Notes: a model not told the origin generated them from the sequence alone. A stretch of 64,000 bases of DNA from Pictodentalium vernedei (GCA_031216915.1 CM062296.1:146072840-146136839), one strand, 5' to 3'. Positions 1 to 10,402 are shown, counted from the stretch's first letter. Numbers and translations: made by a program.

Positions 1-3000
1 GTATCAACCTAACTGCTGTCTCACCGAGGCGTTTTGCTCGCGTCTGATTCTTCAAACTGCCTTCGGGGTAACAGTCATAGATCGCATCAACCCTTGTGGT
101 GTTCGTGTTAATCAGAGATTCGATGTATGGCAATAATTGCAATCGAGCATATTCTCCAAACAGATCCGCTTTCTGTGGTTTGATTACATGGACTACAGCA
201 GGCATATCCAAGATGACAACTGAAGCTTGTCTAGCTGCTGAATTCTTCCCTTGTGCAGGAATAGCTGGTAAACAATTGAGAATTTGAGATTTTGTCCCAC
301 TCCGTAGCTTACCTCTATCGGATAATGCTGGCGGATCACGTGCATTCTCGTGCATGAAAAACTCATCCATGTTTGAATCAGGCCGGGCTTGCAGTGAAAC
401 GAACATCTGGGTAACTATTGCGGCAGTTGCTTTACTTGACATGAGTTTGTCTCGGCCTTTGTCCAGGTTGGCTGGGGGTGGGTTAAGGAAGGTATATATA
501 TTTGCCTTGGGAATAACATCATTCAGGGGTACGGTGCATTCCACAAGCCTTTCCTTCAAGAAAGTGGAATATAAATGCTTGCCCCTTTCGGGTAATGACC
601 GTAAACTCTTACTAACTTCGGGGTCCATATATTCACCAGTATCTAATGTCACCAGCTGACCACTAGTTTCATCATAAGGGTTGATAATGAGTCCCTGATT
701 CACCAGATCGAGGAGAGATTTCAATTGATTCAGAAATTTTTTCTGCTCTGATACCGAACTTTCCGGGTGTTCCGTGTTATCTGATGATGTTGTGTGGAAA
801 CTTGCATATTCATACTCATCTATAACACGCAGAACTTCTGACCTTGAAAGCTCAATAACGACTTTCTCTTCAGCCTGGCCATAGAGACCTTTTGGACCAC
901 TGTCTTCTTTGAGTAGTTGGATACTATGTTCTTGGCTCTGATCTAAACCCATCATACTGAACTTCCTCTCACTACGCTGGACCACAAAATGGCCTTCCAT
1001 GAATTTGTTGTGGATTGAAGGATGCCGCCTGGGTAGCTGAGACATGTCTCTCAGAAATACGGGGACCCACCGACAATAATTTGTATGTCCTAGGGCAAAA
1101 AAGTAACTGCACAACTCATCGATAGAACACAGTGTACCAGGCCAGTTACCGATTCGTTGGTTCCGAACGAATTGACAGCTTGTCAAGAGAAAGTTCCGAA
1201 CGATTTCACCCCAATAGCGCGCAGTTGGAGATTGTGAAAGAATCCTCTGTTCCCACATTTCAAATGACTCATGGGGCCCAGTCTGCTGACAGTAAATCTC
1301 ATAAGCATTCTTTCTGAGGATCTCAAGCCAAGCTAGAGTGAGAAGATATGCCTGTCGCGTCCTCTTGACATGTTTCCCACCAAGTAGGGATGATGCTACA
1401 CCGGGTGTGAATATCTTTGCGAGGTGAAACATTCGCTCCCAACCAGAACCACCCATAAGCTTACCACCAGCTTCTTGGGTGCACATTTCAAGATGCAGGA
1501 ATCCAATCATACACACCATTCGATCCTCACCTATCTCCTCTGGGAACAGCCATTGACATTTTTTCTGCCTGGCATACAACGGACAGTCACCTTCAATGAC
1601 AGGTATCTGGCCGGGGTTTACGAAAGCAGTAGCTTCCCTGACCACATACATAGCATGCTTCTGCATACTGAGTGAGTCCGCTTTCTGCTCACTGAAAACA
1701 GGGAATACCCCAATAACTGCACGAGGTTTGACATTGTCTTGATCTTCATGTTTTGAAAAGAAGCCTGAAAAGGTCACAGGGACTTCATCAAGCTGCCAGC
1801 TGCCATCAACCTTCCCTTTATTGCTGATCTGTGACACATGAGACAACCAGTCATTCTCTCCCACGTTCAAATCTGCATATTCATTGGGCCGTACATTACA
1901 TTCATCTGGAGATTCAAGCCTGATGTCCCCACCAAAGTCTTCAACGAAAGGAACAAATGCATAGTCGTCTGGGAGTTCAATTTGTGTGTCTTCTGGAACA
2001 TCTAAACTCAGTGGTGGGGGATCAGTACCCACATTGTCCCTGCTCAGTTGACCAATGAGTGTGATGGACGTACCATGCATATCAGATCTACCAGATACAT
2101 CAATGTTATCAGTGGTTCCTATCGAGAAAACATTACGTTTGCAGTTAGCTGGGACTACAACACCTTCGTTCTTGAACCGCAGTGAAACAGCTCTCGCGAA
2201 ACTCCTGCGAACATCCATTACGCGATCATAAGAGACAGAGAGTCCCATTTGATGAAAATCTCTGATAAGATTTTTCATACGATCATGGGCATGCAACTTC
2301 AAACCCACATAAAGAGGCATTGGAGTTTCTCTGTCACGTCTCTGGTGAACATTTTGTGCATGTTCGGAGCGTTTCGCTGAATTGCTGATCAACATCTGTG
2401 AAATAGTACAAGCCACTCGAGTCTTGGCATTAACAGTCTCATCATCGCCTAAGTTCTGTATACTACATGTGCCCTCAAGTAGAACTCTAAGAAGAGTCAG
2501 GAGTGAGTTGGGTACAGGCTCGCTCAAGCAATAAGATGAAAATGATCCCGTGAAAGGAGCTTGAGATATGAGTATGTGTTTACGCAGAAGAAGACCCACA
2601 TCAACTATCTTTTTTGCCTCTTCCTCAGACACTATACGAGTTAAAGATTCGGACAACAAGGAGCCAACTCGAAACCTACTTGAAATAAACACATCTCTAC
2701 CCTGTGTGAAGGCGTCCCAGCCATCGCCCAATTTCTGCAACAAATGTTCTTTGAATCGAGTGGAATGTATTTCTTCACTAAGCCAATCAGAACCGACTTG
2801 CTTCAACCTCCGACTGTACAGATTCTTGAGATCGACAAGCTTCATCGCGGAATCGTTGTGTTCAACAAATGTTATGAGCTCTGCCATAACGAGAGGGTCA
2901 TAGGGCAGGCCTGACGCGGAATGTTCGGCGTTCTTCGACTTTTTAGATTTAGCCGCTCGTGCTTCATTGGCAAGCTTACAATAACAGGTTTTGTGATAGT

Positions 3001-3568
3001 AAAGATCACTAGCAGCGGAATCAAATGCTGCATTGACCCGAGAAAAAACAACCCAGTTCTCGGCTTCCTTTGCCATAATTTTGAGTTTATTGTTATCAGA
3101 CATTGATCTGCAAATAGGCTCACTGCTGTCACCTTCGCGTTTGTGACAATAAACACACTGGGGCAGTTTCCTGTCACAGCCAGATTCAAAACTTGTCCGT
3201 GTTCTTTTAGGACTCAGCGTGGAGCAGGATGCCACTGCCTCATTTCGCTCTCGCTTGTGTAGCACGCGCTGTACGATGTGAGTCCGAATACTGTCACGGC
3301 ATGTCTTATGATATATTGCCTTATTCGTCAACAGTGACATCGACATACACTCATCACTCTCTCTCATCAAACAATCAATGGTCAAATTATATGGAAGCTC
3401 AACGCCATTATCTAGGAAGCGCGTTATGTCTTCCTCAATAGCTTTATAGGCGTCATGAAAACGAGATTCTCTATACGGACGCATCAATTTCTTGGAACTG
3501 TCTTGCTGGCAAAAGCAACAACGTTCCCAGTCAGTACTAGTCCGTACACGAAGAGGATTCTCACTCAT
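1..3568 (-). CDS. Zinc-module / PIN (FEN1-like) transposon-type protein, 3' end outside window
   Basis: I translated the minus strand line by line: the frame is open for 1189 codons from ATG at 3568 to the window edge, with no intron. It is also open upstream to a TGA at 3680-3682, so the start is the first in-frame Met, not proven. Seen: two similar modules, C17-x2-C20 with YHKTC at 86-90, and C138-x2-C141 with YHKTC at 191-195, each able to bind zinc. A core follows with DNID near residue 488, GDCPLY near 662, GFLHLEM near 692 and FSMMGLDQSQE near 877. The start of a PIN-type domain (VVILDMPAVVH near 1120, then AIYDCYPEG near 1165) lies at the edge. The core and PIN parts align with the copy at 36732-39305 (PLY, G-F-H, GSG, DQ motifs). 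Function is inferred: nuclease or transposase of a mobile element. A host-domesticated gene is the alternative. Confidence 0.85.
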   Translation of the reverse strand, partial: MSENPLRVRTSTDWERCCFCQQDSSKKLMRPYRESRFHDAYKAIEEDITRFLDNGVELPYNLTIDCLMRESDECMSMSLLTNKAIYHKTCRDSIRTHIVQRVLHKRERNEAVASCSTLSPKRTRTSFESGCDRKLPQCVYCHKREGDSSEPICRSMSDNNKLKIMAKEAENWVVFSRVNAAFDSAASDLYYHKTCYCKLANEARAAKSKKSKNAEHSASGLPYDPLVMAELITFVEHNDSAMKLVDLKNLYSRRLKQVGSDWLSEEIHSTRFKEHLLQKLGDGWDAFTQGRDVFISSRFRVGSLLSESLTRIVSEEEAKKIVDVGLLLRKHILISQAPFTGSFSSYCLSEPVPNSLLTLLRVLLEGTCSIQNLGDDETVNAKTRVACTISQMLISNSAKRSEHAQNVHQRRDRETPMPLYVGLKLHAHDRMKNLIRDFHQMGLSVSYDRVMDVRRSFARAVSLRFKNEGVVVPANCKRNVFSIGTTDNIDVSGRSDMHGTSITLIGQLSRDNVGTDPPPLSLDVPEDTQIELPDDYAFVPFVEDFGGDIRLESPDECNVRPNEYADLNVGENDWLSHVSQISNKGKVDGSWQLDEVPVTFSGFFSKHEDQDNVKPRAVIGVFPVFSEQKADSLSMQKHAMYVVREATAFVNPGQIPVIEGDCPLYARQKKCQWLFPEEIGEDRMVCMIGFLHLEMCTQEAGGKLMGGSGWERMFHLAKIFTPGVASSLLGGKHVKRTRQAYLLTLAWLEILRKNAYEIYCQQTGPHESFEMWEQRILSQSPTARYWGEIVRNFLLTSCQFVRNQRIGNWPGTLCSIDELCSYFFALGHTNYCRWVPVFLRDMSQLPRRHPSIHNKFMEGHFVVQRSERKFSMMGLDQSQEHSIQLLKEDSGPKGLYGQAEEKVVIELSRSEVLRVIDEYEYASFHTTSSDNTEHPESSVSEQKKFLNQLKSLLDLVNQGLIINPYDETSGQLVTLDTGEYMDPEVSKSLRSLPERGKHLYSTFLKERLVECTVPLNDVIPKANIYTFLNPPPANLDKGRDKLMSSKATAAIVTQMFVSLQARPDSNMDEFFMHENARDPPALSDRGKLRSGTKSQILNCLPAIPAQGKNSAARQASVVILDMPAVVHVIKPQKADLFGEYARLQLLPYIESLINTNTTRVDAIYDCYPEGSLKNQTRAKRLGETAVRLI

Positions 3569-3683
3569 TCTGTGAATGATTTTTGTGAACAATCGCGTTC
3601 TCGAATTAATTTCGACAGACAAATCAGAATTGCTTGCGGAATTACGCCAAACAAGAGATTGTATGGCAAAGAGACTGCTTCAT

Positions 3684-3806
3684 AAAGAGCGTTGTTTCTC
3701 CGGGATCAGCGTCATTCAGGTTTGCCTGAATGACGCTGATCCCGGAGAAACAACGCTCTTTTCAAGTTCCAAGAAATTGATGCGTCCGTATAGAGAATCT
3801 CGTTTT
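3684..3806. repeat. Hairpin plus inverted copy of the zinc-module exon
   Basis: 3684-3720 and 3725-3761 are perfect inverted arms of about 37 bases around a 4-base loop. The right arm then runs into 3763-3806, which is an inverted copy of codons about 22-37 of the minus-strand gene (SSKKLMRPYRESRF is readable on the plus strand). The plus-strand reading also carries extra upstream codons (CLNDADPGETTLF) absent from the main gene, so the piece looks like the first exon of a paralogue. Probably a partial inverted duplication at the 5' side of the element. Confidence 0.75.
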
Positions 3807-4376
3807 ATTCTACATCATCTCCCACGTCTGTTTCCAACACGTGCGTGGATCAGAGTTCACTTTCGCGCCCTTACAATCGGATGTATAGTCGGTAGACCGT
3901 CGAAAAGGAGGTTCCCTTCAGCCGCTGGCGGCCATTTTGGATTGTGCCGCTACTGGTCGCCACCGGTCGGTGTCAACTTGTAGCCGATCGTTTTTGAGAA
4001 CCTCATAGCCTACACTAACAGTGTGCCAAATTTCAAGAAGGTATCACCAAGTGCACAATTCACCTGTATGTGACGAATTCCTCCCCCGCTACACTTGGGA
4101 ATATGGAATTAAGCATACCCACCATTACACCGCAACGTTCAATACAAAAATTAAAATGATAGTATTTTTTTCCTAGGTTTGGCGAAAAACGTGGAGTGGT
4201 AAGTACCCCCATATCCCCCCACCCCCATGGCGCCGCCACTGACCGTACCCATGCACACAGCTAACTATAGCTCATGTGCGAGTTTTCCTCGAACCTTTAT
4301 ACGTAGTCTTTCCTTTTTCAAAATTTGAATGATATTTATATTATATTATTATTATACACTTCATCAAATATTTTAT
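3807..4376. other. No gene seen; possible outer end of the zinc/PIN element
   Basis: No supported coding frame. At 4219-4243 the minus strand reads CAGTGGCGGCGCCATGG followed by G-rich sequence, a style common at DNA-transposon ends. It could be the right terminus of the element carrying the gene at 1-3568, but the partner end lies outside the window. A short AT-rich stretch follows at 4320-4376. Confidence 0.25.
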
Positions 4377-4510
4377 ATAACTTCGTCAAATTGCCGTCAT
4401 GCACGGAAGTTTACTTCCTTCTAAGCGGCTTTCATTTTTGACTTCATCAAAAATGAAAGCCGCTTAGAAGGAAGTAAACTTCCGAGCATGACGGCAATTT
4501 GACGAAGTTA
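4377..4510. repeat. Long hairpin (about 60-base arms)
   Basis: ATAACTTCGTCAAATTGCCG at 4377 returns as its reverse complement ending at 4510. The two arms are nearly perfect, with the centre around GACTTCATC at 4440. No coding content. Probably a foldback-type insertion; AT-rich sequence flanks both sides. Confidence 0.85.
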
Positions 4511-4627
4511 TCTTATTATTATAATATATTTTTATTCAATATACCAGTTTGAGAGTAAATGGGCCAGAAAACATTGTTGCAAAGCTCAAAGAAGCCAAAA
4601 AAGAAAATCAAAATCCTAATTTGTGAT

Positions 4628-5337
4628 TAGGGTTTAATATATTCCCTGGTTTTCTAGGAACCGGGAACGGAAATGAAATTAATCTTAGAACCGGGAACCG
4701 GGAACCGGGAAATTTCCCGAGTACTATCAAACAAATTTACGAGGGTAACATGGCGCATTTATTTTAGTGATAATGAGCACATTTCACTGGCAATCTCCCA
4801 TCTCCAAACGGAAAAGTTCTTTTCCTAAGAAAAGTATGAAAACCCAAACCCGCTTCAATCTCGTCTTTATTTTTTGATCACCTCTCCCTTATCCAACAGC
4901 AACACTCTCTTCACTGCCGTCACAGTCTCATCTGCTTCAAACAGAGGAGACTGGTAACGGCTGTGAAGAGGGTGTTGATGTTGGAGGAGGTAGTGAATAG
5001 TGATTCTGAAAATGAAGACGAGTTTGAACTTTGAAGCGGGCGAAGAAGATCTTGCTGTCGAAGAGTGGGGGGGGGGGGGGGGGGGGGGGTGGGGGGGGGG
5101 TACTGGTTAAGCGTTACAGTGATTTGTTGGAAATGGTTTCATCAGGAATCAGGACTGAAAAAATTCAGGCGTGGAAGGGCTGACGAAATCCTACAAAGTT
5201 TCAATTCAGAAAACTTCAGTTCAATACACAAACACTGCACGCTTCATTCCCGGTTCCGTGCTGTAGATTTCCTGGGTATCGGGGCCTGCTTTCGGAACCG
5301 GAAACCCAAGAATTCCCGTTCCCGGGATTAAACCCTA
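4628..5337. mobile_element. hAT-like non-autonomous element, 710 bp
   Basis: Terminal inverted repeats TAGGGTTTAAT (4628) and ATTAAACCCTA (ending 5337) continue into CCGGGAACGGGAA-type sequence on both sides. The flanking 8-bp duplications are TTTGTGAT (4620-4627) and ATTGTGAT (5338-5345), 7 of 8 identical. Eight-base duplications are typical of hAT elements. The interior has an inverted segment (about 4870-5035) and a poly(G) run at 5068-5100; no transposase is visible. Confidence 0.75.
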
Positions 5338-5534
5338 ATTGTGATATCATTTGCGTTGGGTAAAGGGTTAACTGACATTTCAATTTCAGATTTCATTTTC
5401 AGAATAATAAAACTGCTTGTCATTTCGGTTGATACTGTATGCGTCTATTACGATCCTCGGATAAACTTTTTGAGCGCGTACATGTTCAACATTCCGAAAA
5501 GACTGTGCGCCATAACAGTATAACTGCGTGTTTT

Positions 5535-5988
5535 CAGGGCCGCATTATTCATAAGGCTGAATAGGCTGAAGCCTAGAGGCCCGCAGGAACAGGGGGCCCG
5601 CCAATTTTTATTTATTTTTTTTGACTGAGGCACTGAAACAGTTACAAGCGCCTTAGGGCTCCAAAGGTAAAAGGCACGTTGCACTCTGAGCCGTAGCAAT
5701 ACATGAACATATGTATTTATTCATATATATACTCTGATAAGTATGCTATATGTATATTTATATACAGTACATTATTTTAATGCTTATAAAAATGATGTGT
5801 CAAGTTGTGAGTAGAATTCTTCAAGAGACGCGCAAAATGGATATAGGACTATGTACTGCGGCATAGTGCATACCGTACCAGGGTCAGGCTGTCTACTGTA
5901 ATGGGGTGAAAGATTGAAGTACTGGAGAGGGCCCCGTCCGGAAGTATCTAAAAGCCTAGGGGCCCGGCCTTGGGTTAATACGGCACGG
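5535..5988. mobile_element. hAT-like non-autonomous element, 454 bp
   Basis: Begins CAGGGCCGCATTAT and ends with the imperfect inverse TTAATACGGCACGG. Internal subterminal blocks (AAGCCTAGAGGCCC and GCCTAGGGGCCCGG) also mirror each other. The flanks CGTGTTTT (5527-5534) and CGTGTTGT (5989-5996) form an 8-bp duplication with one mismatch. No coding frame of note. Confidence 0.65.
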
Positions 5989-6384
5989 CGTGTTGTTTCA
6001 GCTTGAAAGCACAAAAGCATAAAAAACGATGTGTTTCCATAATTTAATAATTATACTTTTGAGAAGTATTGTTTTCTTTTTTTGTATATAGAAACACACA
6101 AGGTCCTTTGCAAACTAGTTTCGTGCGCTTGTGGTGTTCTTTAAACAGTAACGTAAAGAAATCGTAACCAAACACAATCTTATATTATGCAGTTACAATA
6201 TACAAATTTTGTATCGGATGTCACTGATACACACCGTAATCTGGAAATTGGCTACTCAATACATTCTTCTTGTAAGATAAAACAAAGCTACACGGATAGT
6301 TGCTTTGTTTGCTTGAACCCTGGTCCTTATGATTGGAATTTCTACTACACTCTACAATCAGATGGGTTAAAAACTAAACAAAAT
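5989..6384. other. No recognisable feature
   Basis: AT-rich sequence with no supported frame. The short open frame at 6187-6399 has no motif I recognise and runs into the hairpin at 6385. Confidence 0.5.
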
Positions 6385-6452
6385 CATCAACTGGGTTAAG
6401 TGATTATGAACTCAATTGGGTTCATATTCACTCAACCCAGTTGATTTGGGTT
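6385..6452. repeat. Short hairpin (ATCAACTGGGTTAAGTGA arms)
   Basis: ATCAACTGGGTTAAGTGA and TCACTCAACCCAGTTGAT face each other around GAACTCAATTGGGTTC, which is itself palindromic. It resembles the other short mobile hairpins in the window, but I see no clear target duplication. Confidence 0.7.
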
Positions 6453-6860
6453 GATTTTTAAACCCAATAATAATTTTAATAATAATAAAAAAAGTAGTAT
6501 TGGCCCTTTCCCTCATGTCATTCCCCACCCACTTATCTATCCTTCACGTTTTCATCCCATTTTCCATTAGTTTCCCAAGTAATCTTGATCTACTGGGCAA
6601 ATATTTGTGGCATTCTAAAATGAAATGTTAAGGGGTCGACGTTACTCCTAAGTTGCACATTTGGCACGCCCTTTCTTCGCCTTTCCCAGTTCTCCCCCTC
6701 AACTCCAGTAACTTGGATCTGACTTCGAACAACAATGACCCCCTCCCTTCCGCCCCAAACGATTCATCTAGGTACTCCCCAAGAGCTATAATGTGGTTTT
6801 GAGGCAAAAGCGTGAACTTCTTTAATAATTTAAGACTTTTTTTTGCAAGTGTCGTTTTCT
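6453..6860. other. No recognisable feature
   Basis: Contains an (AAT)-rich patch at 6465-6490 and pyrimidine-rich sequence to 6560. No frame or repeat I can support. Confidence 0.5.
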
Positions 6861-7112
6861 ATTTATTTATTTATTTATTTATTGGAGTTTAGCGATACTT
6901 TCAACAGCCAGAGTCATCTCGTGTCGGACAGTTTTACGGGTGGAGGAAAACGGAGTACCCAGGGAGAACCACCGAACAACGGCTAGCAACTGTCAGATTC
7001 CCCAATGCACTAGCTCCACACAAGCAGGGTTAGCATTGGTTAAAGAGAAGTGCACCATCGACGAGCAGTACGCCTTAGTACACAGCGCCACCATGTCCCC
7101 ACATGGGCAAAC
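6861..7112 (-). mobile_element. SINE, 5'-truncated copy
   Basis: The (TTTA)n tail at 6861-6882 is followed by the shared SINE body (TTTACGGGTGGAGGAA, GAACCACCGA, CACCATCGACG) and stops before the RNA-polymerase III head. Same body as the full copies at 9708-10110 and 56298-56676. Confidence 0.85.
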
Positions 7113-7512
7113 TAGTCGTTTTCTAATAGTACCAGATGAAGGGTGAGACATGTTATCGAGGCATTATCATTTTTTTACCTTCCATACTCTTTTTTTTTAT
7201 TTTAGAGTGAAATCGTGACTGCCAATGACATAGATATAAAAGAGAGAAAGAAATGTAAGCAAAACGGTCCGAAGTTTGCGAAGAAGACTTTTTTATCAAT
7301 GACTCGTCATGTCGTCATCTGAGTACATTTGTTAATTCACGAACGGGTTCTCAAAACACGCCGACCAAACAAATAACAATTTTTTGACGTATATCCAAAT
7401 AAGTAAACACCTTTTTCATGTTCGTCACAAGATAGAGTGTGTCACACGGTAGGTGAACAGTGTTTGAAAAGTAACAGCCAATAAAATAAAATCCACACAC
7501 TAAAACCATTGA
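7113..7512. other. No recognisable feature
   Basis: Unique-looking AT-rich sequence. I see no coding frame, RNA gene or repeat here. Confidence 0.5.
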
Positions 7513-7754
7513 TTAACCCTTTGACCCTAATGGTATATTCCATGCCAGTTCAGAGCCAGCAACTGGTAGAATCTATATTCGTTACTTATGGGGAGACCAA
7601 TCAATATTTTCAACGTGCAGCCTCTGGGCTGCACGTTGAAAATCTTGATTGGTCTACCCACCAAATTCACTGAGAAACTTTCTACTTTATGAATTCAGGT
7701 CGTATTATGATCCTGGGTTGGAAAGGGGTGGGGATTTCGAGTTCAAAGCGTTAA
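7513..7754. mobile_element. TTAA MITE, family C
   Basis: TTAA flanks both ends; termini CCCTTTGACC and GTTCAAAGCG are inverted. The centre is a near-perfect hairpin, AGACCAATCAATATTTTCAA then GTGCAGCC-loop and its inverse (about 7600-7665). TTAA duplication plus a CCC start is the signature of piggyBac-like elements; no protein is encoded. Confidence 0.8.
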
Positions 7755-8064
7755 AAAGCTTCTCGAAATTGGTAAGTGACAGTAACATTTCATTACATTT
7801 TGAATAAAGACTCTCATCTTGAAAATGTCAGTGACAGCGGTAGTTCCCCGAGGGGTGGCTTAGAGCCGTAGGATCGAGAGGTTACTGAACTGCAAGCCGA
7901 GAGCTGGCTTCACGCAGAAGTTTCAAAATTTGATTCGATTCGAAAACGTACCCGTGATTCAATTCGATCGAAGTCGTGCTGATTCGAACAATTTTGAATC
8001 GTCGAGATGTTCAGAAAATCCTAGCAAGTGTCTCCTCTTGAGATCCTCTTTAGTCATCAAGACT
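7755..8064. other. No gene; TTCGAATCGAA-rich patch
   Basis: At 7925-8010 the sequence has repeated GATTCGAT/TTCGAA words like those bounding the element at 33860-34465. It may be a remnant of the same family. Otherwise featureless. Confidence 0.35.
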
Positions 8065-8295
8065 CCATGGAGAGAGAGGGAGAGAGAGAGAGAGTGAGAG
8101 AGGGAGGGAGAGACATACAGACCGACAGACAGGCAGGCAGACAGACAGAGATAGACAGACAGAGAGACAAAGAGACAGAGAGAGAGAGAGAGACAGAGAG
8201 AGTCAGAGACAGTGAGAGACAGAGAGAGAGACAGAGGGACAGAGACAGAGAGAGCCAGGGAGAGACAGACACAGAGACAGAGACACAGGGAGAGA

Positions 8296-8362
<67 letters not shown>
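8065..8362. repeat. (GA)n / GACA low-complexity tract
   Basis: About 300 bases of GAGA and GACAGA words ending in a pure (GA)n run at 8300-8362. Open frames across it on both strands are composition artefacts. Confidence 0.95.
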
Positions 8363-8364
<2 letters not shown>

Positions 8365-8504
8365 ATGACATGACGATGGGCGCTAATGACTACTTAGATT
8401 TGCTGATTCTTGTACCATCGTCCTTTTTTGCAGATGAGATTTGTGGTACTCTGTTTGCCACCAGAGGAAATACAGCCAAACAATCGTTAAAGGAGAGTAG
8501 TATG

Positions 8505-8815
8505 AGATGTGGGGATCGTCCCAGATTGGGGGATCCCATGGGGAGCCCGCAGGGGACCGAAGAAAGGGAAGCAGTAGAAGATGTACCCCGAACGGGTCCC
8601 ATTGCCAAACCCCGGAGGGGAAGATGGTGGGAGAAGGGAAGTAGTAGGAGATGTGCCCCGAACGGGGCCCATTAGCCGGACCCCGGAGGGAAAGGTGGAC
8701 TTAGAAGGGACGTAGTAGGAGAGCGATGGATCGGACCTCATTGAGGGGACCTCATGGGGATCCCACAGGAGACCGAGGAAGGGAAGTAGTAGGAGAGGGA
8801 TTAAACGGGATCGGA
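8505..8815. repeat. Degenerate tandem repeat, units of roughly 70-80 bases
   Basis: Recurring blocks: GGGATCCCATGGGGAGCC-type, then GGGAAGYAGTAGRAGATG, then CCCCGAACGGG, then CCCCGGAGGG, repeated three to four times with drift. Open frames on both strands follow from the lack of stops in the unit. Confidence 0.7.
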
Positions 8816-8999
8816 TTAATGGAGAATCCTCCTTTTTGCCCAATAATAAGCTCGTCTCTTTGCATAAGAGTAACTTTATTGTCTCGGATTTTCCTAAAAT
8901 CCTCAGGTACTTTCAGTGTATCTAGTCGGGATTCCTTCGAATCCTCTGCTTTTAGCTATGTTCCTACAAACTATGTTATGACTTCTGATTTTCCCAGAT

Positions 9000-9440
9000 G
9001 TGCCTATGTACAAGTACACGATGTGCATCGGTGTGTACACATCGCATTCAACACATGGGCACCCTCTGGATGTGTTTAATATGTGCCTGTGTGCTTATGC
9101 TCAGTGTGCGTACATCATATACGGCGCATGGGCACATACGGTGAAAATGGGATTCTAAAGGCATAGTCAGATCATACAAGAGATTACACGAACGTTGGGC
9201 TTATGTTTGGTGGAATGTGCTTGTGTGCTAATTCACAATGTACACACATCACACACAGCACATGGACACATACTAGATGTGCTTGACCGCGAGTGCACAA
9301 TGTGCGCACATAACACGCAGCACATAGGCACCTACGGGTATTGGAGGATGCCTATGAAATGGTGATATACTATTGGAGGATATCTTTTGGAGGATACCTT
9401 TTGGAGGATACTTATCGGAAGATACTTATCGGGGGATAGT
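9000..9440. repeat. Two diverged tandem tracts
   Basis: 9000-9345 repeats a unit of about 75-90 bases around ATGTGCNNGTGTGC ... CACAYAGCACATGGGCACATAC. 9350-9440 repeats a roughly 16-base unit (TTGGAGGATAC / TTATCGGAAGATAC). No gene. Confidence 0.65.
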
Positions 9441-9707
9441 TATTGTTCCTACTGTCTGTTAGGTTCCTGGCAACTAGACCATCCCATACACGTCATAGGT
9501 CTAAGACCATTACTGCTGACTTGCCCATAGTCATTTCCCTCCGTTCTATGATTATCTTCTATTGTAGTCACCCAGTACCATAGTTTTGTACCACCCTTGC
9601 AGCGTTGTGCCTGTTAAAGTGTAGTTAAACCTTAATAAATAAATAAATAAAAAAATATTCATTCGTTACCTTAATTTAAGTTTTTTTCTGATTCGATAGG
9701 CTTAGCA

Positions 9708-10110
9708 TTGATTTATTTATTATTTATTAAAGTTTAACGACACTTTAACAGCCAAGATCATATCGTGTCGGTGATAGTTTTACGGGTGGAGGAAGTCGGA
9801 CTACCCGGTGAGAACCACCGAACAACGGCGAGCAGCTGCCAGCTCCCCAACATAGTAACTCCGCACTGCAGCACAGACAGGGTTCGATGGGTTGAAGACA
9901 TACGTACCATCGACGTGCAGTACGCCCTAGTGCACGGCGTCATCGTGCCCCCATGTGGACAATCGGGGTTAAGTGCCTTGCCCAAGGAAACAACGCGTGA
10001 GTCCGAATCGATCGATCAGACGGTCACCCATGCAAGGATTAAACGAGCTCGACGTTGCTTAACCGCGGTGATCTGACGAGAACCGGTTGCCGCAACGCCA
10101 CCGCGCCCCT
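9708..10110 (-). mobile_element. Full-length SINE with a 5S rRNA-derived head
   Basis: Read on the minus strand, the head contains GGTTAAGCAACGTCGAGCTC and TTGCATGGGTGACCGTCTGA. These match the box A (AGCTAAGCAGGGTC) and box C (TTGGATGGGAGACCGCCTGG) regions of animal 5S rRNA. The head is followed by the common SINE body and a (TAAA)n tail. A perfect 13-bp target duplication, GATAGGCTTAGCA, lies at 9695-9707 and 10111-10123. 5S-derived SINEs are known as the SINE3 type. Confidence 0.9.
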
Positions 10111-10402
10111 GATAGGCTTAGCAGCTGAGCCACTAAGAATAATCAAAGAGAAGTTAGCTGAAGCCAATGGAGATACTTACAGGCAGTGCTTTTTGTGATG
10201 AATGGTAAAAACGTTATGGAATTCAAGGTGTTATTTACTCTGTACTCTAAACACACAGAGAAACTGTACAGAGGTAGGGTATTTTTCTGAAATCGAATCG
10301 GGTCACAAAAAAATCAAAACCTCCCCGTTCCTCTCACCCGATATGTCTTGGGGTAATTTTGCTGTTATCCTCTCACTTTCTGTGTATTTAATCCACTAAC
10401 CC

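Noticed and set aside
8028..8675. 215-codon R/E-rich frame and its antisense S/L-rich partner
   Set aside because: Translation of the GA repeat and the adjoining tandem tract.
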